From the NCBI RefSeq assembly GCF_000285495.1, contig NZ_HE610978.1, positions 234,737-298,736 of the forward strand: DNA of 64,000 nt, written 5' to 3'. The notes beneath the pieces were generated by a model. The model saw nothing but the letters and a program-made list of their open reading frames with translations, was not told the origin of the DNA and searched no databases. Both the position numbers and the translations under genes were made by a program. Of the stretch, positions 39,973 to 48,776 are shown piece after piece. How positions within the stretch are numbered: the first letter of the stretch is position 1; each line of letters starts with the position of its first letter. Source of the DNA: Oceanobacillus massiliensis str. N'diop. GTDB taxonomy: Bacteria > Bacillota > Bacilli > Bacillales > Amphibacillaceae.

Positions 39973-40014
39973 AAAAATACATGATCCCACCTTTCTGCTC
40001 TGTGCTCTTGTTAA

Positions 40015-40041
40015 AATCTATGAGCCATGCACAAAAACTAG
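40015..40041 (-). promoter_or_regulatory. candidate sigma-E promoter of spoIIP
   Basis: The minus strand has CATAGATT (complement 40015-40022), a good sigma-E -10 match, with CTA 16 nt upstream (complement 40039-40041) at the -35 position where ATA is usual. It lies between gpr and spoIIP. spoIIP is sigma-E dependent in B. subtilis, which supports the reading, but the match is partial. Confidence 0.4.
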
Positions 40042-40088
40042 AACCATGTTTTTTAAAAAAATAGACCAATTAATAGAGCCTGCTATAC

Positions 40089-41194
40089 TTACCTCGAATA
40101 GGATGCAAAGTTATCCACATTCACGTTTTCATGCAATGCCGCATTCAATCCATTAGCAATCAGACTGGCCATATCTATCATGAACCCATCAACCTCTTTA
40201 GGGGTTACCATTAAATTATGGCCAATCGGTGTTAATACCTCAGTAATAAGCTTCCTCTTTTCATCTTCCGACAAGCTCCCGACAATCCCCATAAACGTTT
40301 TCCTTTTTTCCTCATCAGGAAGATCTTCCTCGGTAAGCTTCTTTGATCCAAAAGACATCCCGGCTGGTGCCAGCGATTTGGACGGTTTGTCTTTTTCATT
40401 CCATTCGCGTCCGAAGTGCTTCAGCAGGTAATCAATCGTATCACTGGCAATTGTGACGGCATCAACGACGGTTGGGACTCCAATGGCCAGTACGGGGACA
40501 CCAAGCGTTTCCTTGCTGATTTCTTTACGCTTGTTGCCTACTCCAGATCCAGGATGGATACCAGAGTCCGACAACTGGATCGTCTCATTCACCCGCTCGA
40601 TGCTTCTTGAAGCAAGTGCATCGATTGCGATGACGAAATCTGGCTTGTACTTTTCAGCAATGCCAAAGATAATGTCGCTCGTTTCAATTCCCGTCACTCC
40701 CATCACTCCCGGTGTAACAGCAGCCACATCTCGGTATCCGTCCGCAACAGTCTCCTGCTGCAGTTTAAATAAATGGCTTGTTACCAGCACCTTTTCCACA
40801 GTCATTGGTCCCAGGGCATCCGGTGTTACATTCCAGTTACCGAGACCAACAATCAGGCAAGTTCCATTGGCGGGTATGTCATTTCTGGATATCAGGTCCT
40901 CCAGTTCTTTTGCCAGCACCTTAGCAGCAGCCTCCTGTCTTGCCGTATCCTGTTTTTTGACGCCGTCTGCATAAATGGTTACATAGGAACCCGTTTTTTT
41001 GCCCAATAGCTTGGCGCCCTCTTCATCAATATCCACATAGGATATCTGTATATTGTCTTCATTCCGTTCTTTAAAAGTTACCCCTTTTATTTCGCTTTTC
41101 TTTTTTTCACTGCTGGTTCTGATTCTGTGTACATATCCCGCGCTTCTACCGCTAAGTCTGTTCTCACCTGAAACGATTGATTTAAGTCCTCCAT
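40089..41194 (-). pseudogene. gpr: germination protease GPR, frame broken near N-terminus
   Basis: Aspartic-type protease that degrades small acid-soluble spore proteins at germination. From SEIKGVTF on the frame is complete, with [28 protein letters not shown] and VNNGLG-type C-terminal signatures and a normal end. The correct N-terminus is in another frame: ATG 41194 gives [20 protein letters not shown], matching the family propeptide and its VRTD-LAVE self-cleavage site. The two frames meet at a seven-A run (complement 41101-41107), and one more A would join them. So either one base is missing from the assembly or the gene is inactivated. The long frame starting MKGRLTDGG has a non-homologous N-terminus and should not be used. 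Confidence 0.9.
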
Positions 41195-41227
41195 CTGTAA
41201 GCCTTCCCTTCATTTGGTTGTCAATAA

Positions 41228-41256
41228 TAGAATGGACAATTTAACCAAAAACATAC
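41228..41256 (-). promoter_or_regulatory. candidate sigma-G/sigma-F promoter of gpr
   Basis: On the minus strand GTATG (complement 41252-41256) fits the -35 pattern gnATR, and CATTCTA (complement 41228-41234) fits the -10 pattern cAtnnTA, with a 17-bp spacer (usual 17-18). It sits about 33 bp before the gpr ATG at 41194. gpr is made in the forespore under these sigma factors in B. subtilis. Confidence 0.55.
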
Positions 41257-41283
41257 GAAATGTTCAATTACACAACAATTCTA

Positions 41284-41312
41284 TTGAAAACATCCGCTTC
41301 CTTTGGTAAAAT
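41284..41312 (+). promoter_or_regulatory. sigma-A promoter of rpsT
   Basis: TTGAAA at 41284-41289, a 17-bp spacer, then TAAAAT at 41307-41312. It points right toward rpsT, leaving a leader of about 105 nt, long enough for the feedback control known for S20 genes in other bacteria. Confidence 0.65.
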
Positions 41313-41423
41313 ACAATTTGTCCGCACTGAAAGTTGACTACAATAAACTTGATAACTTTACGAGGATGATTGAACTTTATTAACCTTTAATGGAATAACG
41401 TTCCTTACTAGGAGGTGAAATAT

Positions 41424-41684
41424 ATGGCTAATGTTAAATCAGCAATCAAACGTATTGGTGTAAACGAGAAAAAGCGTGTTGCCAATACTGCACAGAAATC
41501 TGAAATGCGTTCTGAAATTAAACGTGTTGAAGGTCTGATTGAAGCTAACGATGCAGACAACGCTAAAGCTGCATTGCAAACTACAACAAAACATATTGAC
41601 AAAGCTGTTCAAAAAGGTTTGATCCACAAAAATGCAGGCGATCGTCAAAAGTCCCGTCTTGCTAAAAAAGTGAATAGCCTATAG
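41424..41684 (+). CDS. rpsT: 30S ribosomal protein S20
   Basis: Primary 16S rRNA-binding protein, 86 residues, beginning MANVKSAIKRIGVNEKKRVAN and rich in Lys and Ala with the helical-bundle pattern. The ATG at 41424 is 6 nt after GGAGGTG; an in-frame GTG at 41415 lies inside that ribosome-binding site. Monocistronic: its own promoter and a strong terminator. Divergent from gpr and convergent with holA, as in B. subtilis. Confidence 0.97.
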   Translation: MANVKSAIKRIGVNEKKRVANTAQKSEMRSEIKRVEGLIEANDADNAKAALQTTTKHIDKAVQKGLIHKNAGDRQKSRLAKKVNSL

Positions 41685-41704
41685 GATTTTATATCTTATA
41701 ATAG

Positions 41705-41735
41705 AAAAACGATCCAGATTAACTGGATCGTTTTT
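41705..41735 (+). terminator. bidirectional intrinsic terminator of rpsT and holA
   Basis: A perfect 13-bp stem (41705-41717 with 41723-41735, 5-nt loop) whose arms end in A5 and T5, so it gives a U-tract in both directions between the convergent rpsT and holA. Confidence 0.9.
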
Positions 41736-41786
41736 GTTTGTTTAATTTCATTTTTATTTAACTATCTAATTTCTTTCCTTCTTAAC

Positions 41787-42806
41787 CTATGTAGCCTGTA
41801 TTAGATCATACAACAATAACTCAAAAGCAAGTTCCTTCTCCATCTTTCCTTGCTTCATGACCGCATCGGCATCAGAGAGTTTACTCATGATATCCTCAAG
41901 TTTTTCAATTGTAAATTTCTTCTCACGGCTCAGAGCAATTTTAATTACATATGGATGGGAACCGATATTTTTTTGTATTTGATATTGACCATAACCCTTC
42001 TGTTTCAGCAATTTCGCCCGTAATATAGTGCGAAATTGAAATGCCAGCAAACCAATCATCGCAATTGGCTCCTCCTTCATTTTCTGCAGGTCTTTATAGA
42101 TAGATATCGCCTTATGCAAGTCCCTTTCGATGACTGCATCTACGAGCCTTAGCGAGGAACTGTTTGAAGTGTGGGCAATAAGGCGTTCCGCTATCTCTTT
42201 GGTTATGGCTCCATTTTCACCCACATATAACGCAAGCTTTGTCAGTTCACTCTCGAGCAGCTGAAGGTTGGCAGAAAGTTCAGATTCAAAAATTTCATAA
42301 GCATCTGGGGCTATCTCAATCTGCAGACTGTTCGCCAATGAATCGATCCATTGCCTTAAATCCTGTTCCTTAATTGGATTGCAGACAACAACGGTTGTAT
42401 TTTTCTTTAACATTTTACTTACTTTTTTCCGTTCATCGATTTTCTCATAGGGCGCTATCAGAACGAGCACCGAATATTCTGCAGGCTGTCCCAGATATCT
42501 TTCCAGGTATGCGAAATCGTGTTCAAAAGCAAGGTTGTCCGCTTTTGCCTTCAGGAAGCTGGCGTTATTGGCAATGATCAGTTTCCTTCCACCGAAGAAA
42601 GGATATGTCTCTGCATCTGTCACCACTTCCTGAATCGGTGTATCTTCCAGATCATATATGGAAAGATTATCTTCTTCTCCCGCGAGCACCTTGTTAGTAA
42701 GTTCTTTTTTGATATTCTGCAGAAAAAAAGCTTCCGAGCCATAAATAAGGTAGACGGGGGCTATTTCATTTCTTTTGATTTGTTTCATGACATCCATATA
42801 TGACAT
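41787..42806 (-). CDS. holA: DNA polymerase III delta subunit
   Basis: Clamp-loader subunit that opens the beta sliding clamp, 339 residues (B. subtilis YqeN). Family features: N-terminal VYLIYGSEAFF, an AAA+-like domain without a true P-loop, and the collar domain with TLRAKLLKQKGYGQYQIQ near residues 265-280. It stands alone on its transcript, ending at the shared terminator with rpsT. Confidence 0.93.
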   Translation of the reverse strand: MSYMDVMKQIKRNEIAPVYLIYGSEAFFLQNIKKELTNKVLAGEEDNLSIYDLEDTPIQEVVTDAETYPFFGGRKLIIANNASFLKAKADNLAFEHDFAYLERYLGQPAEYSVLVLIAPYEKIDERKKVSKMLKKNTTVVVCNPIKEQDLRQWIDSLANSLQIEIAPDAYEIFESELSANLQLLESELTKLALYVGENGAITKEIAERLIAHTSNSSSLRLVDAVIERDLHKAISIYKDLQKMKEEPIAMIGLLAFQFRTILRAKLLKQKGYGQYQIQKNIGSHPYVIKIALSREKKFTIEKLEDIMSKLSDADAVMKQGKMEKELAFELLLYDLIQAT

Positions 42807-43137
42807 TCATACTCACTCCAACTATGTATAGTTATAATGGTAAAGCCGAACGCATTGAATGGCAAGTGATAATTTGGAGAGGAGAATTTCTTTTTGTCAA
42901 CACTTATGGAAATCCCCCCTCCAACATCTATATAAACGTTTGATTTACAGCTCTAGAAACTGCTTGCCAAACGATATTTTTACTTGTCTTTAGCTTATGC
43001 CGACACAGCAAAAGTATAGATGTAAAGTCTTACTAAAAATGGAGATGAAAATAAATTTAAATGATGTATTGGATATAAAGTAGATTTTTTGAACAAATTA
43101 TTTTATACTAGGATTGATGACATAGGAGGGGTATATT
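42807..43137. other. intergenic region between holA and yqzM
   Basis: About 330 bp of divergent intergenic DNA. It must hold the holA promoter (a TATAAC with a poor TTCAAT partner at 17 bp is visible on the minus strand) and the yqzM promoter, which I could not define. GGAGAGGAG is present at 42876-42884 but is followed only by very short frames. Confidence 0.4.
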
Positions 43138-43272
43138 GTGAACGAATTTGAAAAAGATGTACAGTATAAAGGCAATGATGTAGTCGATTCCATTAAAGGA
43201 TTTGCCTTCTCATTTGTATTCTTTGTATTAATCTTCGCTATCGGGGCTGCTATCAGCGTTATCGGCCAATAA
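43138..43272 (+). CDS. yqzM: YqzM family small membrane protein
   Basis: A 44-residue protein beginning MNEFEKDVQYKGNDVVDSIKGF, then one hydrophobic helix (about 22-42). GTG start 6 nt after AGGAGGGG. The N-terminus and total length match B. subtilis YqzM, located likewise between holA and comEC. Function unknown. Its own terminator follows. Confidence 0.85.
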   Translation: MNEFEKDVQYKGNDVVDSIKGFAFSFVFFVLIFAIGAAISVIGQ

Positions 43273-43308
43273 GTCTTTACCGAAAATTATATTCCTGCAA
43301 TTGTATCG

Positions 43309-43337
43309 AAAGAGACTGCATTGTCAGTCTCTTTTTT
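43309..43337 (+). terminator. intrinsic terminator of yqzM
   Basis: A perfect 10-bp stem (43309-43318 with 43325-43334, 6-nt loop) running into TTTTTT. Convergent comEC transcripts also meet this hairpin, though their tail would be weaker. Confidence 0.85.
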
Positions 43338-43379
43338 GGCGCTGGTGAACAATCTTTTATTGTCCCTTACATCGGTAGT

Positions 43380-45692
43380 CTATGGCAGGAAGGTGAAAAA
43401 TGTTCCATCATCCTGATCATAAAAATATTGGACTGCCCCATATCTGTCCGTTCTTAAAATTGTGATTCCTTTCTCTCTCAGCCTGTCCAGCACTTCGCTT
43501 CCCGGATGGCCGTAAGAATTATTTTCAGCAACGGAAATGAGTGCCGTACTGGGGTTTACCGTATCCAAAAAGCTCTGCTCTGTCGATGTATTGCTGCCAT
43601 GATGGGCAACCTTAAGTATATCGACTGTCATATCCGGGTAATTTCGCATCAATTCCCGTTCCGCTTTCTGACCAATATCGCCTGTAAAAAGCCAGTCTTT
43701 CCCTCCTAATGGAGAATATAGCACAAGTGAATTCTCGTTTGCCGATAATAGATCCATTCCTGGTGCGATTACGTGAAATTGATGTCCTCCAATTAGGATT
43801 GTATCGCCCTGCCCAACCCTCCTTACATCCACTTTTTTCTGATTACCGCTGAATTCATCCAATAATGCTTCATCAAAATGATGGCTCACGATTATTTTCT
43901 CCACATGCATCTCATCAATAATGGAAGGGACACTTCCTGTGTGATCAAGATCTTCATGTGTGAGGAACAATGCATCTATATTCCTGATCCCCCGTGAATA
44001 CAGATATGGCTTCAGGATTTGATCATAGATCGTTTCAGTTGCTTCCATATTGTCAAACGAAAATCCTGCTCCAGCATCAATCAACAGCACCCCTTTGCGA
44101 TATGGAAGTTCAATTACAAAGGCATCTCCCTGTCCTATATCAAGCATGGTAACTACTCCGCTTGAAGAAAAATATGGTCTTGCTGCAATTCCTGCAATCA
44201 GGAAACACATTAATGTACCCGCCTGGATAGAACGATATAGTTTTTTGCGCTGTAGATTCATCATAAAAAGAAAAAATAAAACGAAATATAGTGTGGCAGC
44301 AGCAGATGGCAGCCTGTCCATGAGAAGCGGAAAAAAGAGCGTTTCATCGATATATTCAATGAAGCCAATCACAATGCGGTGAACATATGCAAATAATCCA
44401 TCAAGTAGACTCACTATAGAATGCGGCAGAAATGTTAACGGCAGTAATATATACATGAACGGAATGGCTAATAAGGTAAAGTATGGAACGATAAGCAAAT
44501 TGAGGATAATCGACAGGGGCTGGAAAATGGAAAAGTATGCAAACTGAACAGGAATGATTGCCATTTGTGAGACAAAGCTGATTTGAAGGACCTGCCAAAA
44601 TGGAGAAGAGGTTTGATTTATCCATTTCCTGGATAAGAGGATAGCGAAGGTCACGAGAAAAGACAGTTGAAACCCTATATGATAGACAATATGCTTATCA
44701 AACAGGATAAGCAACAGAAAAACAATGCTTAAGATATCCGTATAGCTAAACCTGAATCTGGATTTGTTCAGGAAAATTAAAAATATAATCATGCTTGCCG
44801 CTCTCCATACGGAAGGCTCACCACCTGCCAGCAAGGCATATACTGGCAATAATGCAATCATCACCCACTCCGCCTTTTCCCGTGTTAATATATTCAGTTT
44901 AAGCAGCAGAAAGTAAAACAGTGCAACGATAAGTCCTATGTTGGAACCCGATATTGCTATAATGTGCGAAAGGCTCCATCGCTGGAACACTTCTTCTGTA
45001 TCTTTATCAATCATGGAATCATCCCCAAAGACTATCCCGCTTAACCAGGAAGCCGTAAAATCACTAAGGGTTTCCTCCACATGAAGAAGAAGACTCTCCC
45101 GCAGCATATAGAAACGGTTAAGAAAGCCAGAACCAGTGCACTGGATATCCGCCAAGGAATCCACTATAAGCTGATAGGCAATTCCTCTCGTCTCCAAATA
45201 ACGCCGATAGTCAAATTGACCAGGATTCCTGATTTCTTCGGGTAACTCTGCAAGCCCTGTCAATTGGCATTCAGCCCCAGATTTCAGATAAGAGCCTTTG
45301 GGGTTTTTTCTTATAGATTCTTCGTTGTCATCAGGAAAGTAAAGGATGAGGATATCATGATGGGAGTGCTTTTCAGAGAACACAAATTCAACCTTATCAT
45401 CTGTTATGGTTACTGGTCCTGTGATTTGCCCATTATAGAGGCTAGTTTCTGAGGGTAAGGAATGTTCCGTGGCGATTCCCTTATCTAAGGAGGGGATATA
45501 AAAGCTAAAAAAAATGAGGACAGCCAAGGAAATGATAATGGTCCACTTCCCTAGCAGCTCATGATGAAACAGATAGAAGAGCCAAAATATAAAACTGAAG
45601 ATAATCCAGTATTGCTGACTATATACAGCACAGATTGCAGCCGCGGCCGCCAGAGCCGGAAAATGCCAATATCCTTTCAATAGCTTAGTCAC
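43380..45692 (-). CDS. comEC: competence DNA-uptake channel ComEC
   Basis: Forms the inner-membrane channel for single-stranded DNA during transformation; 770 residues. N-terminal membrane helices and a DUF4131/OB-fold region precede the central competence domain with about 8 helices (residues 215-500). The C-terminal metallo-beta-lactamase domain has THEDLDHTGS and AHHGSNTS, the probable nuclease for the degraded strand. Last gene of comEA-comEB-comEC. Complete, so uptake machinery appears intact. Confidence 0.95.
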   Translation of the reverse strand: MTKLLKGYWHFPALAAAAAICAVYSQQYWIIFSFIFWLFYLFHHELLGKWTIIISLAVLIFFSFYIPSLDKGIATEHSLPSETSLYNGQITGPVTITDDKVEFVFSEKHSHHDILILYFPDDNEESIRKNPKGSYLKSGAECQLTGLAELPEEIRNPGQFDYRRYLETRGIAYQLIVDSLADIQCTGSGFLNRFYMLRESLLLHVEETLSDFTASWLSGIVFGDDSMIDKDTEEVFQRWSLSHIIAISGSNIGLIVALFYFLLLKLNILTREKAEWVMIALLPVYALLAGGEPSVWRAASMIIFLIFLNKSRFRFSYTDILSIVFLLLILFDKHIVYHIGFQLSFLVTFAILLSRKWINQTSSPFWQVLQISFVSQMAIIPVQFAYFSIFQPLSIILNLLIVPYFTLLAIPFMYILLPLTFLPHSIVSLLDGLFAYVHRIVIGFIEYIDETLFFPLLMDRLPSAAATLYFVLFFLFMMNLQRKKLYRSIQAGTLMCFLIAGIAARPYFSSSGVVTMLDIGQGDAFVIELPYRKGVLLIDAGAGFSFDNMEATETIYDQILKPYLYSRGIRNIDALFLTHEDLDHTGSVPSIIDEMHVEKIIVSHHFDEALLDEFSGNQKKVDVRRVGQGDTILIGGHQFHVIAPGMDLLSANENSLVLYSPLGGKDWLFTGDIGQKAERELMRNYPDMTVDILKVAHHGSNTSTEQSFLDTVNPSTALISVAENNSYGHPGSEVLDRLREKGITILRTDRYGAVQYFYDQDDGTFFTFLP

Positions 45693-45733
45693 CTATTTCG
45701 ATTATTTTTCAAGACTGGTTCGTAACGCAGCTT

Positions 45734-46291
45734 TTAAAGAAGTCTCTCCGCTATTTTCTTCATAGCATGGACTTCTTCGTCGTCTTCTGTAATTGATTCC
45801 AGTTTCCCTAACAGATTATTGATAAGTGATGTCTTTTGCTGGTAATTTGTGTCGACCGCAAGATAATCAAGTTTAACTTTGACTGTCTTGACACCTGCCT
45901 CTTTAAGCAACTGTACAGCATATTCATGATTATGGTAATCCTCGGCATAGAACACTGTCCGGATTCCGCTCTGAATCAGCTGCTTGGTACATTGCAGACA
46001 TGGAAAATGGGTAACATAGATGTCCGCATTATCGGTAGGTACACCAAATTTAGCGCATTGCAACAATGCATTCGCCTCAGCGTGAACTGTCCTGACACAG
46101 TGACCATCAATGACATAACATCCTTCATCCATACAGTGGACACCGCCTGATACACTTCCATTATAACCACCTGCAATAATTCGCTTATCACGTACGATGG
46201 TCGCACCTACCATCAGTCTAGTGCATGTGCTTCTAAGTGCCAGTAAATGGCTTTGTGCCATAAAATACTGGTCCCATGATATTCTTTCCAT
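45734..46291 (-). CDS. comEB: dCMP deaminase family protein ComEB
   Basis: Zinc-dependent deoxycytidylate deaminase giving dUMP for thymidylate synthesis; 185 residues. The zinc site is HAEAN (about residue 70) and PCLQC (about residue 97). Located in the comE operon in B. subtilis too, although dispensable for transformation there. Confidence 0.93.
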   Translation of the reverse strand: MERISWDQYFMAQSHLLALRSTCTRLMVGATIVRDKRIIAGGYNGSVSGGVHCMDEGCYVIDGHCVRTVHAEANALLQCAKFGVPTDNADIYVTHFPCLQCTKQLIQSGIRTVFYAEDYHNHEYAVQLLKEAGVKTVKVKLDYLAVDTNYQQKTSLINNLLGKLESITEDDEEVHAMKKIAERLL

Positions 46292-46375
46292 CTCTGTGCA
46301 TTCCCCTTTTTATGTGATTATTACCAGTTTACATTCCGGATTGAAGCTTCGTCAATGCTATAAACCATACTGCAA

Positions 46376-46963
46376 TTATGGAACCTGTATTTTGTCTTCC
46401 AGATTTTCTAAAGTCTTCTCACCAATTCCTGACACTTGAAGCAAATCCTCAATTGTTTGAAAATAGCCAAATTCCTCCCTATGCCGGATAATTGCCTCGG
46501 CCTTTGACGGACCGATACCCGGTAATGTTTCTACCTCTTCCTGGACGGCATAATTTATTCGCAGCTTGCCATTCTGGCTTGCAGACGATGCATTGCTGTC
46601 GGTCAACTCTCCCATGTCCGGAACTATGATTATCATTTCATCTTGTACTTTTTGAGCTAGGTTTACCTGTGATTGATCGGCATCTGCTGTAAATCCTCCC
46701 GCTGCTTGAATGACGTCATTCACTCTCGCATCCAAATCCATTTCATATACTCCCGGACTTGAAACCGCTCCTTTTACATCAATTATAGCTGTTTCACTGA
46801 GCTGATCGATCTCAGACCGCTCTTCCTGTAAATTATCGGTTGCTTCTGCTGGGTGAAGGTTGTTTGCTATTGTCTCCTCGTCTTCATTTGTAAAGATAAT
46901 AAAGAGGATTACAACAACTGCAGCAGCAATAAAAAAAGAGGATTTTTTGAAGAGCTCCAGCAA
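46376..46963 (-). CDS. comEA: competence DNA receptor ComEA
   Basis: Membrane-anchored double-stranded DNA receptor, 195 residues. N-terminal membrane helix (about 9-25), an acidic linker, a SLBB-type oligomerisation domain (IDVKGAVSSPGVYEM, about 62-125), and a C-terminal helix-hairpin-helix DNA-binding domain (LPGIGPSKAEAIIRHRE). TTG start after GGAGG. First gene of the comE operon. I saw no convincing ComK box upstream. Confidence 0.94.
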   Translation of the reverse strand: MLELFKKSSFFIAAAVVVILFIIFTNEDEETIANNLHPAEATDNLQEERSEIDQLSETAIIDVKGAVSSPGVYEMDLDARVNDVIQAAGGFTADADQSQVNLAQKVQDEMIIIVPDMGELTDSNASSASQNGKLRINYAVQEEVETLPGIGPSKAEAIIRHREEFGYFQTIEDLLQVSGIGEKTLENLEDKIQVP

Positions 46964-47059
46964 TCGGAATACCTCCTTCCAAATAAAATTTAACAGTGGA
47001 GAAGATGGTGTAATAATGTGTTCTATAGTCTATTTCGACATTTGCCTTAAAAATCCTGC

Positions 47060-47100
47060 ACAAAAGAAAAGACCGGAATAAGATAATTATTCCGATCTTT
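47060..47100 (-). terminator. intrinsic terminator of the yqeG-yqeM operon
   Basis: A 14-bp stem (47068-47081 with 47087-47100, one G-U pair) followed by TTTTCTTTTG on the minus strand; the yqeM stop codon lies within the stem. Confidence 0.85.
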
Positions 47101-47839
47101 TTTCGGCCAAAAAGAAAATTCTTTCTGCCTTTTCTTCTATGAAATTTTGCTTTAATGAAAAATCTGCAAATACTTTCAGATTTTCGAAGCCTGCATGCCT
47201 TAAAAGATTTTTATAAAAATCAACAGAGTAGGTTTTTTGATGATGATATTCATCAAATCGCTTATAATCTTCCCCATCAAGTGCGAAGAAGGTCAAGTCA
47301 TGAAACATCTCACCGCGCTCATCGCCCGCCGAACAAAACCAGATATAGGAAGCTTCCTCTGTCACATCGGCAAATGTCTGGTTAATATAATGCTGCTCCA
47401 CCTGAAAAAGCGAATGAACATCAAACATGAAAATCCCACCCGGCTTCAGCGACTCTGCCACGTTTTGGAAGGTTTTCTCAAGCTCAGCAGGCTCTGTAAT
47501 ATAATTGATTACATCGCAAAAACTGATTGCAGCATCGTAGTCCATTAATCCGGTCAGATTTATTAAATCCTGCTGGAGCCATTGAATGGACAGATTTTTC
47601 TCGCTCGCCTTGTGTGCTGCATAGGTAAGCATATCGGCAGAATAGTCAATCCCGGTCATCGAATAGCCCGCTTGAGCCAATCTGGTTGTAATTTCGCCAG
47701 TTCCGCAGCCAAGATCCGCTATCTTCGTGATATTTTTCCCTGACTCATTCAGTACCTGTTCCGTAAAAGCAATCCACTCATCATATGGTGCATTCAGCAT
47801 TAATTTATCGTACAATGTTGCCATTTCCTGATATGCCAT
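47087..47839 (-). CDS. yqeM: class I SAM-dependent methyltransferase YqeM
   Basis: 250 residues with motif I IADLGCGTGEITT (about 41-53), motif II MTGIDYS and motif IV-type DYDAAISFCDVINYI. Substrate unknown. Conserved as the last gene of the yqeG-yqeH-aroE-yhbY-nadD-yqeK-rsfS-yqeM operon in Bacillus. It begins 3 bp after rsfS. Confidence 0.9.
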   Translation of the reverse strand: MAYQEMATLYDKLMLNAPYDEWIAFTEQVLNESGKNITKIADLGCGTGEITTRLAQAGYSMTGIDYSADMLTYAAHKASEKNLSIQWLQQDLINLTGLMDYDAAISFCDVINYITEPAELEKTFQNVAESLKPGGIFMFDVHSLFQVEQHYINQTFADVTEEASYIWFCSAGDERGEMFHDLTFFALDGEDYKRFDEYHHQKTYSVDFYKNLLRHAGFENLKVFADFSLKQNFIEEKAERIFFLAEKRSE

Positions 47840-47842
47840 CGA

Positions 47843-48199
47843 TTAGCCTTCCTGCCCCAATTGCAGCGGCACCTGGGCAGCATCTCCCCATAGTCTTTCC
47901 AGATTATAGTAGTGCCTTTCATCTTTATGGAAAACGTGGCATACGATATCTCCAATGTCCACCAGAACCCAGCGGGCCTGCTCGAGTCCTTCTATCCGCT
48001 TAACATCTATCCCTTTTTCATCCATTGCTTCTTTAATTCCCCTAGCAATTGCCTGTACCTGTCTTTCTGTGTTTCCGTGGCAAATCAAGAAATAATCTGC
48101 AACTAATGATACTTGATTCATATCCAATGCAATAATATCCTCAGCGCGCTTATCATCACAAGCCTCAGCAATTATTTCAACAAGTTGTTTATTCTCCAT
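47843..48199 (-). CDS. rsfS: ribosome silencing factor RsfS
   Basis: Binds L14 on the 50S subunit and blocks joining of subunits under poor nutrition; 118 residues. Family motifs: ALDMNQVSLVADYFLICHGNTERQV and the C-terminal DIVCHVFHKDERHYYNLERLW. Sits between yqeK and yqeM. Confidence 0.95.
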   Translation of the reverse strand: MENKQLVEIIAEACDDKRAEDIIALDMNQVSLVADYFLICHGNTERQVQAIARGIKEAMDEKGIDVKRIEGLEQARWVLVDIGDIVCHVFHKDERHYYNLERLWGDAAQVPLQLGQEG

Positions 48200-48203
48200 A
48201 TAA

Positions 48204-48776
48204 TTAATTCCCTCCGTTTATTTGTTTAGTCAAATCATTGTAAGCATGAAAACTGTCTGGATAGATCGTGGCGTTCTTATTCATCAGATGGGCAATCGTA
48301 TTTCTGGATGCCATCCAGCAAGCCTTTGTCAAATCCTGTTTAGCCATTTCTCTTACTTCATCAACTCCAGGAAATTTCCTGCCCGGTTCTATATAGTCGG
48401 CCAGAAATATAATTTTATCCAATTTACTCATATAGGCTTTTCCTGTTGTATGATAATAAATGGCATCCTGAATTTCACGATCTGCTATCCCATGTTCAAT
48501 CTCGACAAGTATGGATCCAACAGGTCCATGCCATAATTCATGGTGATACTCGAGCAGATCCTTCGGCAAAGATGTTCTCTTTATCCAGCGCGCCAACTCG
48601 TCTATAGGCCGGTATTTGGCATAATCATGAAAGACCGCTGCAAGCTCAGCTTTTACTGACGAAGCTTTATATTGCTCCGCTAATTTTACTGCAGTCTCTG
48701 CAACGCGGAGTGTATGTTGAAACCTCGCGTCGGTCAAATGTGGTTTAACCTTTTCTATTGCAAGCTCAATCTTCAT
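48204..48776 (-). CDS. yqeK: HD-domain hydrolase YqeK (Ap4A hydrolase family)
   Basis: 190-residue HD-superfamily protein; YqeK members cleave diadenosine tetraphosphate symmetrically into two ADP. Metal-binding HTLRVAETA, AVFHDYAK and YHTTGK segments are visible. It overlaps nadD by 11 nt, so it is translationally coupled. Confidence 0.93.
   Translation of the reverse strand: MKIELAIEKVKPHLTDARFQHTLRVAETAVKLAEQYKASSVKAELAAVFHDYAKYRPIDELARWIKRTSLPKDLLEYHHELWHGPVGSILVEIEHGIADREIQDAIYYHTTGKAYMSKLDKIIFLADYIEPGRKFPGVDEVREMAKQDLTKACWMASRNTIAHLMNKNATIYPDSFHAYNDLTKQINGGN

Noticed and set aside
40453-40974. 173-codon rightward frame opposite gpr
   Set aside because: Antisense shadow of the conserved protease core; Ser/Thr-rich and without homology features.
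42876-42945. Tiny frame after GGAGAGGAG between holA and yqzM
   Set aside because: Only 13 codons, unsupported by any family, and the purine run is close to the holA promoter region where it can occur by chance.
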